Part shown: positions 34,870 through 47,637 of the stretch, one piece after another
Position numbering within the stretch: the stretch's first letter is position 1
Layout of the letters: each line of letters opens with the position of its first letter
From: Sialis fuliginosa
Lineage: Eukaryota; Arthropoda; Insecta; Megaloptera; Sialidae
NCBI GenBank assembly: GCA_961205875.1
Contig: OY540817.1
Location: forward strand, 20,557,001 to 20,621,000
DNA length: 64,000 nucleotides
Direction of reading: 5' to 3'
Position numbers and translations under genes: made by a program
The notes under the pieces: generated by a model
Told to the model about the DNA's origin: nothing
Databases searched by the model: none
What the model saw: only the letters and a program-made list of their open reading frames with translations

Positions 34870-35030
34870 GCAATAGTTTCTCGCGGGAAATACCCGGGTA
34901 ACGTGACACTTGCGGAGTGACGTCATCGGTCTGGAGCAACGACCACCTACCACTCACCACCCCTTACCACCCACCCACACGGCGTCGGCGGTCTGACGGA
35001 CCTCCGTACCACGTAGTAAACAGAAAATGT
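34870..35030. promoter_or_regulatory. GC-rich block with TGACGTCA site
   Basis: GAAATACCCGGGTAACGTGA, GAGTGACGTCATCGG and CACGGCGTCGGCGGTCTGAC in otherwise A+T-rich DNA. Candidate regulatory island; no gene assigned. Confidence 0.3.
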
Positions 35031-35039
35031 GATTACGAG

Positions 35040-36630
35040 ATAACTGCAGGATGAGTATTGTGGAACGCAGTCATTTTTACATCTGAAAGAAATGGAAGTA
35101 TTGTAATACCATCGAAAAATCGTGTCCGAGATAATGACAGATTCTGATTGTACTAACTTCAAAACTTAAAGAAAAGTTAATTTCCGCATGGCGGCTGTGC
35201 GTGTGTCTGTGCGGATGTAGAATTTTCTTTCGTTCACGATAACTACTGTAAAAATGCACCGATCTGAATTATTTTTGGGGAAAATGTTTGTCTCAGTCAG
35301 TACTCCAGACCTATTGATTTTGGTGCTAATCGGATTAGGGGTTTTGGAAATATTCGAAATTTTGTAACTTTTTTCGTCTAAATCTAAAAAGTGAACATTG
35401 CGAGTATTATCTCACTAATTGTGATAAGATTTGGTACATTTGCAGTTCAATTGAATCTAAGGAACATTTATTATTTGTACGTGCCTAAACAGCCATTAAA
35501 GGGGTGAAAAACACATTTAAAATTTGAATTTTAAATACTAATTAATGTCATTAATTCATGTTGCCTTGGAAACAAATGCAACTAAATTAAGATTGTCAAA
35601 TTAATTGTTCTACGAATGTGTATTATGTTTTTGACATTAGGACATTAGAAAACTAATACAGTTGGCAATAACTGCCGTAACCGTTGTAAGTATATATGTT
35701 TTTTTATGTATTACGAAATTTATATTCGTAGTAGTAGGTTATATAAATAAAATATTTAAAAAAAAATTATATTTAAAAATTAGGTATTTAAAAAGATAGA
35801 AAGAATATTGAAGTCATGTATGGTTCTCCATACCGATATTTACGCGGTGTTATACTATATATACATGTGTGGAATCTAGTGATTGTCTATATTCTACAAT
35901 CTACATCATAGACCAAATTTTACTCCATTAATAATTAATAAAGAAGGTACAGTCCATGTTTCTAGTTACATATACGAGGATTGTCTACATCTATTCGTAT
36001 TTTATGTAAAATTAAATTAATTCTACAATTTCTTAGTAAATACTTTTAAAATAATATTGTTTACAGTACCTGTACACAGTTACAACGCCGTTTTTCCACC
36101 TAGGTCTGCGAGACCCTCGCCTAGGGTCCAATTTTACCGCGAGCCTGAAATATAAAAAAAAACAGTTATTTTTCTATAAAATATAAATGTATTAAAATTT
36201 TTAAGGAAAGGAACCATTGTTCGATTAAGCTTATAAAAAAGATCCTTAAATGATTCAACATTGCAAGCATATATAGAGATTACGCTAACAATGTTAAATT
36301 TATTGATTTTATTTTTAACGATATTGTAGCAAAAAAATAAACATTTAAAAATTGCACTCTTGAATAAAATTTATCTCAAATTGTTCTTCCCAGAAGAACA
36401 GTAGAATTACTCCTTTTGATATCAATCACGTAGTACTAAAAAAAAAACATGTTAAACTATCAATTTTCTTAAATTTGCAATCAGTAAAACTAAAGAACAT
36501 AAAGCAAACAAAATTCCTTTTTATACATCTAATTTTTTTAGCAAAGCTAGATAAAGCATTCTTATTATTGTTACGTGAACGTGAGATATACATTTATTGA
36601 CATAGGTATTTTATTTTAACTTATTTAAAG
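35040..36630. other. Intron/intergenic, no gene seen
   Basis: A+T-rich, no recognised coding frame. Contains a CCTAGGTCTGCGAGACCCTCGCCTAGG-like palindromic block near 36100-36128 of unknown origin. Confidence 0.4.
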
Positions 36631-36639
36631 CTGTAGCAA

Positions 36640-36758
36640 ATAAGACACCGCTGTAAACATCGAAAATTCCAACCGTGCAAATGAATGAAACTGGCACTCT
36701 AACCAGCGTCAAAACGGTTTGAATTCTCGATATTACAGCGCTGTCTTATTTGCCAAGA
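36640..36758. mobile_element. Short palindromic MITE family P, copy 1
   Basis: GCAAATAAGACACCGCTGTA at the left and TACAGCGCTGTCTTATTTGC at the right bracket about 120 bp, with an inner GCAAATGAATGAAACTGGCA. Related copies at 52654-52754 and 53197-53332. Confidence 0.75.
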
Positions 36759-36837
36759 ATAGAAGAATTGTTCTTTATATAGGCAATATTTTTATTACAC
36801 GTATTTAGAAACTAATTTGTCTCTGTATTATACGAAA

Positions 36838-37025
36838 CTAGCCGTAACCCGTGACTTCGTTCGCGTGGAATTTCTGTTATGACACAGTCGATAAAACAGT
36901 TTTTGTTTTATCTAATATTCTTTCGGGATACAAAATAGCCTGCGTCCTTCTTTAGGATGCAAGCTATCTCCTTGCCAAATTTCATTAAGATCGGTACAGC
37001 GGTTTATCCGTGAAAAGGTAATTTA
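36838..37025. repeat. Retroelement fragment
   Basis: AACTAGCCGTAACCCGTGAC, TTCGTTCGCGTGGAATTTC, then ATTTCATTAAGATCGGTACA and GCGGTTTATCCGTGAAAAGG. This is one of the commonest dispersed sequences in lepidopteran genomes. Confidence 0.55.
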
Positions 37026-37488
37026 GAACATTAGTTTAATTTTTAATTATATATTTTAAAAATAATCGACTAAATGATTTGTTGAGAAAATTACTGCATG
37101 TGAACTCCTTAATTAATTCAACTATATTATCTATTCATATCTCAACGTCAAATTAGGTCACTAAAACTTAACTTAAGCCATGTAACTAATTTTTATTTTG
37201 TACACCACACCGCCAAATAGTACACGAATTAATTAAGCATTCATAAACATTTATAATTCACAAACAAGCTCTCTTTCTGCATATTTCATAGCTCGTTTGT
37301 ACACAAGTACCTGTGTTTGCATTTAATACAGAGGTTTTAGTTACATATTTTATTCGCCCACTTCTAGGAAATCTGTAATTGCTAACGAATGTTATAATTT
37401 CTACAGTTCTGAAACTTTCTGATCATTATGAATTTTGTGGTTTGAACCGAAATTTATTTATGGTTCGGGTTCAACCAAGGTATATAAA

Positions 37489-37566
37489 GACAAGGTAGTC
37501 TCTATAGCTCCTTGACCAATCAGCGTTGACGCGGAAATTGACGTCACCACGAAGACATATTCAAAT
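37489..37566 (-). repeat. Repeat shared with 27625-27690
   Basis: GACAAGGTAGTCTCTATAGC, CCTTGACCAATCAGCGTTGA and GTCACCACGAAGACATATTC, inverted relative to the 27.6 kb copy. Confidence 0.65.
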
Positions 37567-37589
37567 GTTTTAAATAAATAATAAAAAAA

Positions 37590-37860
37590 ACCTTTATTTA
37601 TTCTTGTTTTCGTATTTTTTTGATATTTTAACAACACATACAATCAAATAAGTACAAATTCGATATTACAAAATCATAAAAAGCTATCAAAATCACATAA
37701 CGTATTTCGAACTTAAGAATAGTAAAAATGACACTTCCCGAATAGACCAAATTATCTGTAATAGCTTTTTTTATGATTTTGTAATGTCGATTTTGTACTT
37801 ATTTGATTGCATGTGTTGTTAAAATATCAAAAAATACGAAAACAAGAATAAATAAAGGAA
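37590..37860. mobile_element. Hairpin element with ~95 bp arms
   Basis: CCTTTATTTATTCTTGTTTT...ATTACAAAATCATAAAAAGC is repeated inverted as GCTTTTTTTATGATTTTGTA...AAAACAAGAATAAATAAAGG, separated by about 75 bp. Non-coding. Confidence 0.85.
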
Positions 37861-38390
37861 TTTTTTGTAATAGATATTGCTTTTAACAATTCTTAAATTT
37901 TTATACGTAAAATTAAAATTTATAATCGATAATTTAAAGAACTGATTAAAATAACAAGGTGCCACACTATCCCTTGACCCCTGAAATTTCTTTTAATAAT
38001 AAAACATTTCCATGTTTTAATTAATTTGTATTATATATTTGAAATACTAGTTTTTGTAACCTTTATATTCTTATCCTACAGAATATAATTTGTTTGGTAT
38101 TTCCGGATTTTATTCCGAAGGACACATTAACGTATTCTAAAAACCAATACTGGCTAGTATTGGAACGCAAACTTTAAGCTACGGCATAGACTTATCTTAA
38201 GTTAAGTCACAAACTATCATAGAAATATGTTTATTACCTTATCTATAACCTTTTTAGTGTTTTTTAATCAAATCTAAATCATTAGTTACGCAGATACGTA
38301 TTTTGATCAAAATCACTTATTTACAACTAATGTAAAAAACATAGTAAATCGATGATGCTATTTTAAACAAAAGACTGTATATATATGAAC

Positions 38391-38767
38391 GTGTCCGGAA
38401 ATTCTTCGCGAGGTAGCTACAGCCCCCATTAGAGATTATTAGTTTTTATTTAATATCTATGTGATAAAGTTATGAAATTTCATAACCGGTTTAATATTAA
38501 TGAGTGTTATAGATTTTCACTATCAATCAATGGTTATTTAGCACAGGGATGTATTGGGTAAATAAATAAAAAAAAAAAAATACAAGATAAAAATTGAAGA
38601 ACTCGGTTACCTCATATAGAACCTAGGCTAAATACATATTGATTAATACTAAAAATCGATCTCTTGTTAATACTAAACCGATTAATAAATTTTATAACTT
38701 TATCACAATGGGTTCTCCAGATATTAAATAAAAACTTATAGCTCCCTCACGAAGATTTCCGGACATA
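38391..38767. mobile_element. Terminal-inverted-repeat element
   Basis: GTCCGGAAATTCTTCGCGAG at the left and CTCACGAAGATTTCCGGAC at the right, with inner arms TTTTTATTTAATATCT/AGATATTAAATAAAAA and GATAAAGTTAT/ATAACTTTATC. About 375 bp, non-coding; immediately followed by a family A MITE. Confidence 0.8.
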
Positions 38768-38770
38768 TAA

Positions 38771-39159
38771 GGTAGTGGCACCAGTCTTGACAAGATCCCC
38801 AGTAATGGCAAATTTTTAATTAAATGTACTTAATTATTATATTATCATAGCAACTGCTTTACATTATTTCAAATTTGACGATTCTTTCTTTTATATCTTT
38901 TGTGTCGTAGTACTTATCATTTTGTAATCATTAGCAAGTGTCCATCACTGCGTGCTCATTACTGGTTTTACTTTATCCATTACTATAATTTAAAAAAACA
39001 AACTATATTTGCGAACTTTGATACTTAAATTGATTAAATAAAGAGTTACTTGTTTTATTAGTAACATGAGTTCATGAGAATTACAAAAAAACAAGTCTAT
39101 TAATCCAAAAAACCGAAAACTTGCTCTTATAGCGGTCATAACTGGTGCCTTTACCTTAT
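38771..39159 (+). mobile_element. MITE family A with internal deletion
   Basis: TA|AGGTAGTGGCACCAGTCTTG to GCGGTCATAACTGGTGCCTT and TACCT|TA. TA flanks on both sides. Shorter than full-length copies. Confidence 0.82.
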
Positions 39160-40330
39160 TCATAAGAAGTTTTTACTTAGCCTATATTAAACCCAATTTC
39201 ATCCGATTATAATAATTTAATTTTTTTAATCAGTAATCTAAAGTAGTCTTAACTTTTCTAAGTGGGTAATTAACCCTTCCCTGTAACCACAGACAAATCA
39301 ATGTCTGGACAGAAGTGACCGATATAAAAGTTCCTAGCCCGATTGTTTCGGATATGTCTCCCGCAATGATGACGTCACAACTCCCGTGGTATTGCGATGG
39401 TTATTTTTAAATGACGAATAATTGGACCTATATAGTTAGAGGACGTTGAACTCTACATTATGCTAAATTTTTCCTTCTGAATATCGTTAAAATGTTAAAT
39501 CGTTCGGGTAAAGTTGCCAAATATTTCTTATACTGTAGTTATAGGTATATATAAGTATAATTAGAAAAAATATGTAGGTAATCCTTATTGAATTATTAAT
39601 TTATTCTTATTATTTATTAGAGATTGGAAAAATAGTTGTTATTTTCAATGAAATAGTTACTAGTTGAATTTTTTTTCGGAAAATAGTTTTTTTTAAGATT
39701 TAATAATAATTAGTGCAAATGAAGCAGTAAAAAGTGTCGCAAATAGTTTTAAAATAGTTGGAAAGGTAGTTACAAATAGATGATTTCAAATTGTGTTCAA
39801 TCAAACCAGATTTCTGAAAACGGTGGAGAAATGTAATAAAAATTACAATAAATACATTTTTACGCAATAGTTGAAAAACTATTTTTCCAATCTCTATTAA
39901 TTAGGTATACATATATTAATTAAAATGAATGTTTGCAATCAAATATTTATTTTATAATGTTTACAATGCAAAACGTAATAATTTCACATAGCTAATATTG
40001 TGCTATTATGGTAAAGAGTGAAAATACAAAACTAAATTAGAACAGTGAACTTTTGATAAGACAGCTGTCGCTATCTTTGTTATCAAGAACGTTGACCTTT
40101 TCCTGTAACACAGTTTAAACACTGTTTCGACGTTTTTCATTCCCTATTGTTGATTTTCAGTAAAATTTGAATATTCTAATTGTTGATTGTTTAAATTTTA
40201 ATTATTAAAGTCTGAAAGGTTATAATATGTATTTTTAGACTGATTTATTTATTAATAATTTGTTGAGAAATATATTTTTTAATTTGTATTAAATTTATAA
40301 TCTATGGTAATATTACCTAGGAAGCTCCTG
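39160..40330. other. Intron sequence before the 40447 exon
   Basis: A+T-rich. 39290-39420 is a little GC-richer with GATGACGTCACAACTCC (a TGACGTCA site). 39620-39895 contains ATAGTTAC- and TTTCCAATCTCTATTAATT-type inverted ends around a ~280 bp block (AGAGATTGGAAAAATAGTTG against ACTATTTTTCCAATCTCT), a further probable MITE. No coding frame. Confidence 0.5.
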
Positions 40331-40337
40331 ATTAGTC

Positions 40338-40373
40338 CTGATGAGGGCTTCTTGTGAAGTCGAAACACGTGTC
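40338..40373 (+). ncRNA. Hammerhead-ribozyme motif (Penelope-like)
   Basis: Core CTGATGA (40338-40344) and GAAAC (40362-40366) bracket a stem GGCTTC-TTGT-GAAGTC (six pairs including one G-T, with one extra G at 40345). The GAAA is followed by a short self-complementary stem III (CACGTG) and GTC, the usual cleavage triplet. Flanks give a weak, mismatched stem I (ATTAGTC against GAGTGAC). A short palindromic stem III is typical of hammerheads carried by Penelope-like and related retroelements, which can act as dimers. It sits about 75 bp before the acceptor of the 40447 exon. Activity is not shown. Confidence 0.65.
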
Positions 40374-40446
40374 GAGTGACTTATTTTTAAGTGAAATTTA
40401 AAATTATTAAAATCATAATAATTGATTTATTCTTCTTTTGTTACAG

Positions 40447-42857
40447 CCTCAACAGAATGTTAGTTATGGAAGAATCAGAAGAACTTCAGGATAAAAAGGC
40501 ATCGTCAACTAATTTCAAAGAAGATTCAGAAAATCCTACATCTACATCTGATGATATCGTAACATCTGAAAACTGTGAAGATTTAAAGAAAGACAATACC
40601 AAAGAAATAGTCAACAACGAAGTTAAATGTGAAGACATCGAAGTTTCTACCGAAGAAAAGAAAGAAGCCAGTCAAAACGATGTTACATTTGATAATTCTA
40701 TACAAGATGAACCTCAGAATTTATCAAATAATACAAATATATCAAGCGAGCCTATGAAAAGGAATCTAGAAGATAATTTAGACGGACCAAACAAGAAATC
40801 TAAACCAAATCACTTTGAAAACGATACCGATATAAAAATCATAAACGATATATTTGAATCTGCAGGTAATTTAAGTTTACAAGAAGTACAAGACAACGAA
40901 CATAAACTATTATCTGATATCGAATATTTGAACGAACAGATGAAAGAAAAAGAAAGAGAGTGGAACCAAATATTACACCTAAAAAAAATGAAAGAGGAAT
41001 TATTAATACGATTACAAAGAAAAAGAGACGTAATGTTAATATCCAATAGCAGAGACATTGATTGGGAAATGGCCCTTGATATGCATATGAAGAAAAACAC
41101 TTTAAATAATAACAATAACGGTATATCCGGTATTAACTTAGCAGCATTTAATTTATCAAACAGCGGAGTTACAGTGATGCCAGTTTCATCGACTTCTCCA
41201 TCGAAATCACCAAAGATGAACTCAATACTTATAGATGGAATGAATCTGAAGCAGCCAAAGTCTGATAGAAATTTACTAGGAAGTATGATTAACAGACAAC
41301 GTAGCATTTTACCAAAACCGCTAAATGCTTCAAATAGTTTTATGCTTCCTTCGGTAACTGAATACAACGGCTTACAGAAAACTGGACCAAAAGGACAACC
41401 AATAATGGATGTAAATTCGATTGTTGAAAAATTCAGGTGAGTTGATAGAATTCTTAAAAAGAAAATTCAGTTTTGAACGTTTTACTGTTTATTTTTTTAG
41501 ACTTAACCATCCAGAAGAAGTTCCACGTAGAACTAGACGTGGAAAAATAAAGAATATCAGAAGATCGGATGTTGAAATTGTAACCAGTTCAAAAAGACCG
41601 CCAGGAGCTTTAATAAACTCAACCGTTCAGTCTATTCCAAATAGAGTAGACCCCCACAGTGAATTGGGGATCATGCTTGCTTCTTCGACTTCAGATAACA
41701 TTAATGTAAGTTTTTAAATTTTTTTATTATTATTTAACTTACGTAAAAAAAATTCAAATTTTTTCTAGATTCGACCAAGAAGTTTCCCAAGCAACGACAC
41801 ACTCCCACACACACGCATGCATACAAACCCTGCACAAATATCTAATCCATCGAGTGTTTCATTCAAAGATGTCCTCGTTCAATTCGCAAGACTGTCCCAA
41901 TCAGAACGCCGAGAAATCCAAGCACAAGCCAGCGTTAATAACTTCCTACTGCAACAAGGAGCGAATGCCATGAATGTGAAACCCCCGCCACCACCTTATC
42001 CTGAAGTTACTCTACATCCTGTCATTAACAATGGAGCTACAACTGTCACTTCAAATTCGCAACAATCGAATTCATTGTTGCACGGAATTTTAACTAAGGT
42101 AAATTTATTTTATATGCCTGCATATTTTATTGCAGATAAATAATATATATATATTTTTTTTTATAGAATCAATCGAAGGCAGATTCTAAATCATTTACAA
42201 CACTTTCACCCACTTTAGCAAGATTATTAACTGGCGCTAATTCGCATCCTAGTGATGTTTCTGATATAAACGACTTATTATCAAACGCTCAGGTATTATT
42301 TAATTATTTTAAAATAGAAATAACATTTATAATATATTATATTTATCTTTTACAGAACCAATCACTTCAACTGCATGGTAAAACTGAATCACCACTGAAT
42401 TTCGGATCAACATCTGGTCAAATCCCTACAACATCTTCAGCATCCCAGCCAAATTCACATTCTGTCGTTAACTTGGTAATTAAATTTATATTCCCTATCT
42501 TTATTGTTCTAATCGTCAAATTTAATAATTTCAGGATGATGCAGAAGCTGAAGACAGTGCGGATAGACTTGTTATCGATGAATCTAATGAAACGGCAACA
42601 AACAACGTAAAGAATGTTGATGAGAACACGGAAGAAAATGAAGGTTCTAGTTCAGGGCCAGTCCCGACGTGCCAAGGTTGTAAAGAGAATCCAGCCCAGT
42701 TTGTATGTGCTGGATGCACTAGTCAGTGGTACTGTAGCCGAGACTGTCAGGTAATTGAGTATTTCTGAACTATTTCTTTGATTTTATTTAATAACACTTT
42801 CATACTTTATTTCAGGTATCTGACTGGGACGATCACTGCGAAGTTTGTTCAGGATAA
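40447..42857 (+). CDS. MYND zinc-finger protein, seven 3' coding exons
   Basis: Exons read as 40447-41436, 41501-41705, 41769-42098, 42167-42292, 42356-42475, 42535-42750 and 42816-42857, each with GT-AG borders and matching phases. The MYND finger spans the last two exons, with Cys805, 808, 817, 820, 826, 830, His838 and Cys842 (numbering with exon 1a), spaced C-X2-C-X8-C-X2-C-X5-C-X3-C-X7-H-X3-C. MYND fingers bind proline-rich peptides and usually recruit co-repressors. Upstream are an acidic region, a Lys/Glu-rich likely coiled coil at about nt 40910-41040, a basic RRTRRGK patch, and a PPPPPY run that could bind WW domains. Likely a nuclear co-regulator; I do not recognise the orthologue. 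The first exon follows a good acceptor (TTGTTACAG|) and starts in phase 2, but also has ATGs at 40457 and 40466, so transcripts with untranslated 5' exons could start there. The last exon is only 14 codons. Poly-A signals AATAAA at 43129 and 44813. Confidence 0.88.
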
Positions 42858-44830
42858 ACAACATAACAAAGTTTAATTTATGGTTACCACAATCTAGTGA
42901 AATTGTATGAGTATTTTCATAACATTACCTCGTAACTCTGTAACCAGAGTTAATATAATTTATGTACCACTTATATTTCCGGTATTTATTGCTAGTCATA
43001 TTTTTAGCTACATTTCGAAGTTACCATTGATAGCACAAATTCTACAATCGGGGTGATCGCATTATTAATATTATTATTAGTTTAGTTTTTACGTGTGAAA
43101 GTGATATTTTGAATAATGTAAATGCCATAATAAAATTAATCGGAAATTTTCGGTCACCCATTTCATTGTTTTATCATGTAGTACTTAACCACATTCGATT
43201 TATTGCTAAAATAATATAAAGAATTTATCGCTTGTGTCATAATTTAAAGTATTGTAAGTTAGTTTAATTAAAAATAAACCTACTTCAAACAAATCTAAAT
43301 CAATTCATTTAAATACATATACAGGGTGTAAAATCTACCTACAGTAACTCTACACCTCTAAGTTCAATTTCACTTGGAAATGATTTCAAACAGAAAGGTT
43401 TAAAGAGATACATTTATTAGTTAGTTCAGAATAAATTCAATGCATATTATAAATTTTTAACTGATGTATTTTCATGGAAATGACATATAATACAAGATGG
43501 CCGCCATAAGTTTTGGTAACAGTTTCATATATTATGCACTAGTATTGGTTGTTATATACCCATATGGCCAAACCCTTGAATAAAATGCTAATCTGATAGT
43601 AAAGTATTTGAAAATATATTAATTTTTCTATTTTCGCAGTTAGATTCTATATCCTGCATATGCTTCATATATCATGTATTTTAGTTTTATTTATGTATAC
43701 TGTTGAAGGCAGGGAAGTAATGAAATATTGAAGAAATCTATATACACATATATTTATAAAGCCACATAAAGAATTAATAGTAAAATAGTCTTTTACACTG
43801 CAATTTTCTAGTTCCTAGTTAATTTTTGTTTTCCTGTGATTTTAAAATCTAGATTTAACAATGTGGCAATAGTAAATTCAATAAAACAACTTTTATTAAT
43901 AAGTTGACTGACGTAGAGAAAAATCATAACGAATTTTCTATTTATTTAGATAATTCAGAACAAGTTACATTTTTTTATTTCAAATTTTGATTGTAGCAAT
44001 TTTGACAGTCAACTTTTTAAACAAATGAGAATTGAATAATTTTAAATAATTGCAACAATAGACGATGTAATATCAGTTGTACCAATAAAATAAATTTACA
44101 ATTTATAAAAATTATCATATGACTGAAAGGTGCTCTTTTCTAGCAAATGTTTGAGGTAGTTTGGAAATAAGAAGTAATTTTATACCAATATTTTTATAAA
44201 ATCTACATATTGCCAAATGAATCATAATTATAAGTAAATGTATTTTCATTTCATGATCTTCAATTTATTGTGATTATATTTTTAAATAATTTTGTTAAAT
44301 AAATTAATTCGTCATGCCATTCAAGTGTTCTTTTTCAATACTTTTGCATTATACAATTTTTATAGTGAAATTCTCTAAAACAGGTAATGTATTATTTAAA
44401 TACCTACAACAATCAACTTATAGCATTTTGGCCAATACTGAGATATATACTGCTGAAATTGATATTGCAAGCTGCGCTGAATGGTATTTTCAACATAGCT
44501 CTACGATGAACAATACAATATGTCGCTTGTATTACTAAATTATTTTTGGTTAAAGTTCAAAAAAATTTCAAAGGTGACTATAATTTTACAATTAATAGAT
44601 ATAAAAAGAAATATGAATTGCTGACAAAATGAATGTCCTTATTTTATTTTAGCCATGCTAGTCTTGTTCTAGCTTCCACCATTTTATGTATTATATTATT
44701 ATATCATTAATGCTCTGTTATGTAAATGTTTAATTGTATTTGATGTGATAATATACATCAAAATATTATGTAGTTAATACATTAATACTTACATTTTATA
44801 TTTGATAACACAAATAAAGTAATTAAATTA
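42858..44830 (+). other. 3' UTR and intergenic, MYND to p32
   Basis: A+T-rich. Holds AATAAA at 43129-43134 and 44813-44818; either could end the MYND transcript. 43440-43565 is a dispersed repeat matching 10420-10560 in reverse complement. The open frame at 44314-44538 has no recognisable content. Confidence 0.5.
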
Positions 44831-45089
44831 ACGGTTTCACAGATAAAAACACCACGATAATTGTTAAATGATACAGTTATTAATTTTAAATTTTAACACT
44901 GGATTTTAAATACTTTTAAACTAAACGTCCATTGTACAACACATACATACCTTTGAAAACTATTTTACCGGCCGTACTTGCCGGCTTCCATTCTTCTTCA
45001 TATTCTGTACCATAGGTTGAAGTTAGGTTATTTTATTAATATTTTAAAAGTATATTTCACGTAAACATTTTATATACATAAGTACAAAA

Positions 45090-46146
45090 ATGAACGGTGT
45101 GGTAAAGGCTACGTTGAGGTTCAATGTTTTCAAAAGTTTTATAAATCCTATATATAATGCTTTACCGTCAGTTACCAAAAGGCAATTCACAAGAAATTTA
45201 TGGTACATGTGCAACTCCAGAACTGAAGACAGTTTGGTAAAATCTGTACAAGTACAATCACCAACTACATTATGTAGCTGTGGTTGCCTTAGTCAAAGAA
45301 TGCACACAAAAGGTATTGTATTTTCAGTTACAATATACTGATTATGCATTTTGTAATATTAATTTTTATCTCAGGTGAAAAAGAGCTTGTTGAATTCTTA
45401 ACAGAAGAAATACTTGCTGAGAAAAAGGCGCAGAAAATTAAGAACATTCCTGCAGATGTAGAAGGATTCAAAGTTCATTTAGATGGTGCTGAAGTTACCT
45501 TAACGAAGAAAGGGGAAAACGAAACGTATTTATAAAACTACGCACAAAATAACTTGCAATTTTTTAAATTTCTGTCTTTTTCCAGTGTAAATATTCACTT
45601 TAACGTAAATCATACAGTAGACAGTGATGCAGAAGCTGAAATCGATCCAAAAATGGATAAACCAGAATTCGGAGAATTGAAATCAAAACCTCAGTTTGAA
45701 GTTGATATCGTTAGAGGGAAACAAACTCTTAGTTTTACATGTTCATTTTTAGGTGATACTCAAGCTCAACAAGATGATCAAAGCTATGGTAAATTATAAT
45801 TCAATAACTTTTTTTTAATAGAATTACATAAAGTATATTTCAGATGATATTTTTGGAATTGATGAAATTACGCTGTATGAAGGAGAATGGAGTGATAAAA
45901 TGTATGCTGTAGCTGGAGATGTACTTGATGGAGTAAGAATAAATAATTATTGAACTAAAATAACAAAAAACTAAATAAATTTAATTTTTTCAGTACTTAT
46001 ACGATCTATTAATGAATCTTTTGGATGAAAAAGGTGTAACAAATGATTTTGTACAGAAACTATCAGATTTCAGCACATTGTACGAACATTCTGCGTACAT
46101 TGGAATGCTTGAAGGTCTGTCTAAGTTTACAACTGGTAAAACATAA
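45090..46146 (+). CDS. C1QBP: p32 / C1QBP / MAM33 family mitochondrial protein
   Basis: Five exons, 45090-45312, 45375-45525, 45586-45788, 45844-45932 and 45994-46146, all with GT-AG borders and consistent phase, give 272 residues. The N-terminus is basic and amphipathic (to about residue 70), as expected of a mitochondrial presequence; the mature part begins near GEKELVEFLTEEI, the conserved first helix of the family. Typical features follow: acidic tract VDSDAEAEIDPK, a beta-sheet core (FEVDIVRGKQTLSFTCSF), and the C-terminal helices YLYDLLMNLLDEKGVT and YIGMLEGLSKFTT. p32 is a doughnut-shaped acidic trimer of the mitochondrial matrix needed for mitochondrial translation. AATAAA at 46242-46247. 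Length and end match the family. Confidence 0.95.
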
Positions 46147-46942
46147 GCAATCGAGTAGTATTAATTTATATTTTATTTTTGTATTTACAATATTTGAATT
46201 TACATGTATTATACAGTTATTTCTATGTGTATGTAGTTTATAATAAAATTAAGAAGATCATCGGTTGAGATTCAATAGAAACTGTGTTGTTTAGTTTATT
46301 CTTTTTGAAATATTTCCAGACAAGATTTTATATTTACGTAGGGCACAAGTAGTTTTAAAATTTAATAAAATTACAATTTTTGGTAATACTGGGCATAAAT
46401 CTTGAGAGCTCTGTTGATAATACAAATATGGATTAGGGATAGAGAAACAAAACCATATTAATTAAATATTTAAATATATTTCAAGATAAAAAATAACAAA
46501 AATCTACAATTTTCCTAATTTACACATATATATAAATTGTGCTATTTTTTTCCACATTATATTTGCATTTTTTGATAAATAAAAAATATAAAATTACATT
46601 ACATAAAACCTAATGAAAATTTGGTGCTGATACGTTTACTTTAAAATTTGCATTTTTGAGTCTAACAAAGCCCACATATTATATTGTGTGTGTCCTTGTG
46701 TACAGACAGTAAAATTGAACAGCACTTTAATGTGAAAATTAACTACAAAGGCATTAACACCTTAGAAATGCGAATAAGTAAAGAATGCATCTGCAGAATG
46801 ATATCTGACCAAAAATACTATAGAAAGATCCAATTCATGTATACATAGAGTTGGTTTTATAGTTTTTATGGCAGTACAACAATTTTAATAATTATTTCAA
46901 CTATAATTACAATAACATGATTTTGTTGATATTAAACGAATG

Positions 46943-47637
<695 letters not shown>

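Noticed and set aside
44314..44538. 74-codon ORF between the MYND gene and p32
   Set aside because: No domain, no splice context, A+T-rich UTR-like sequence.
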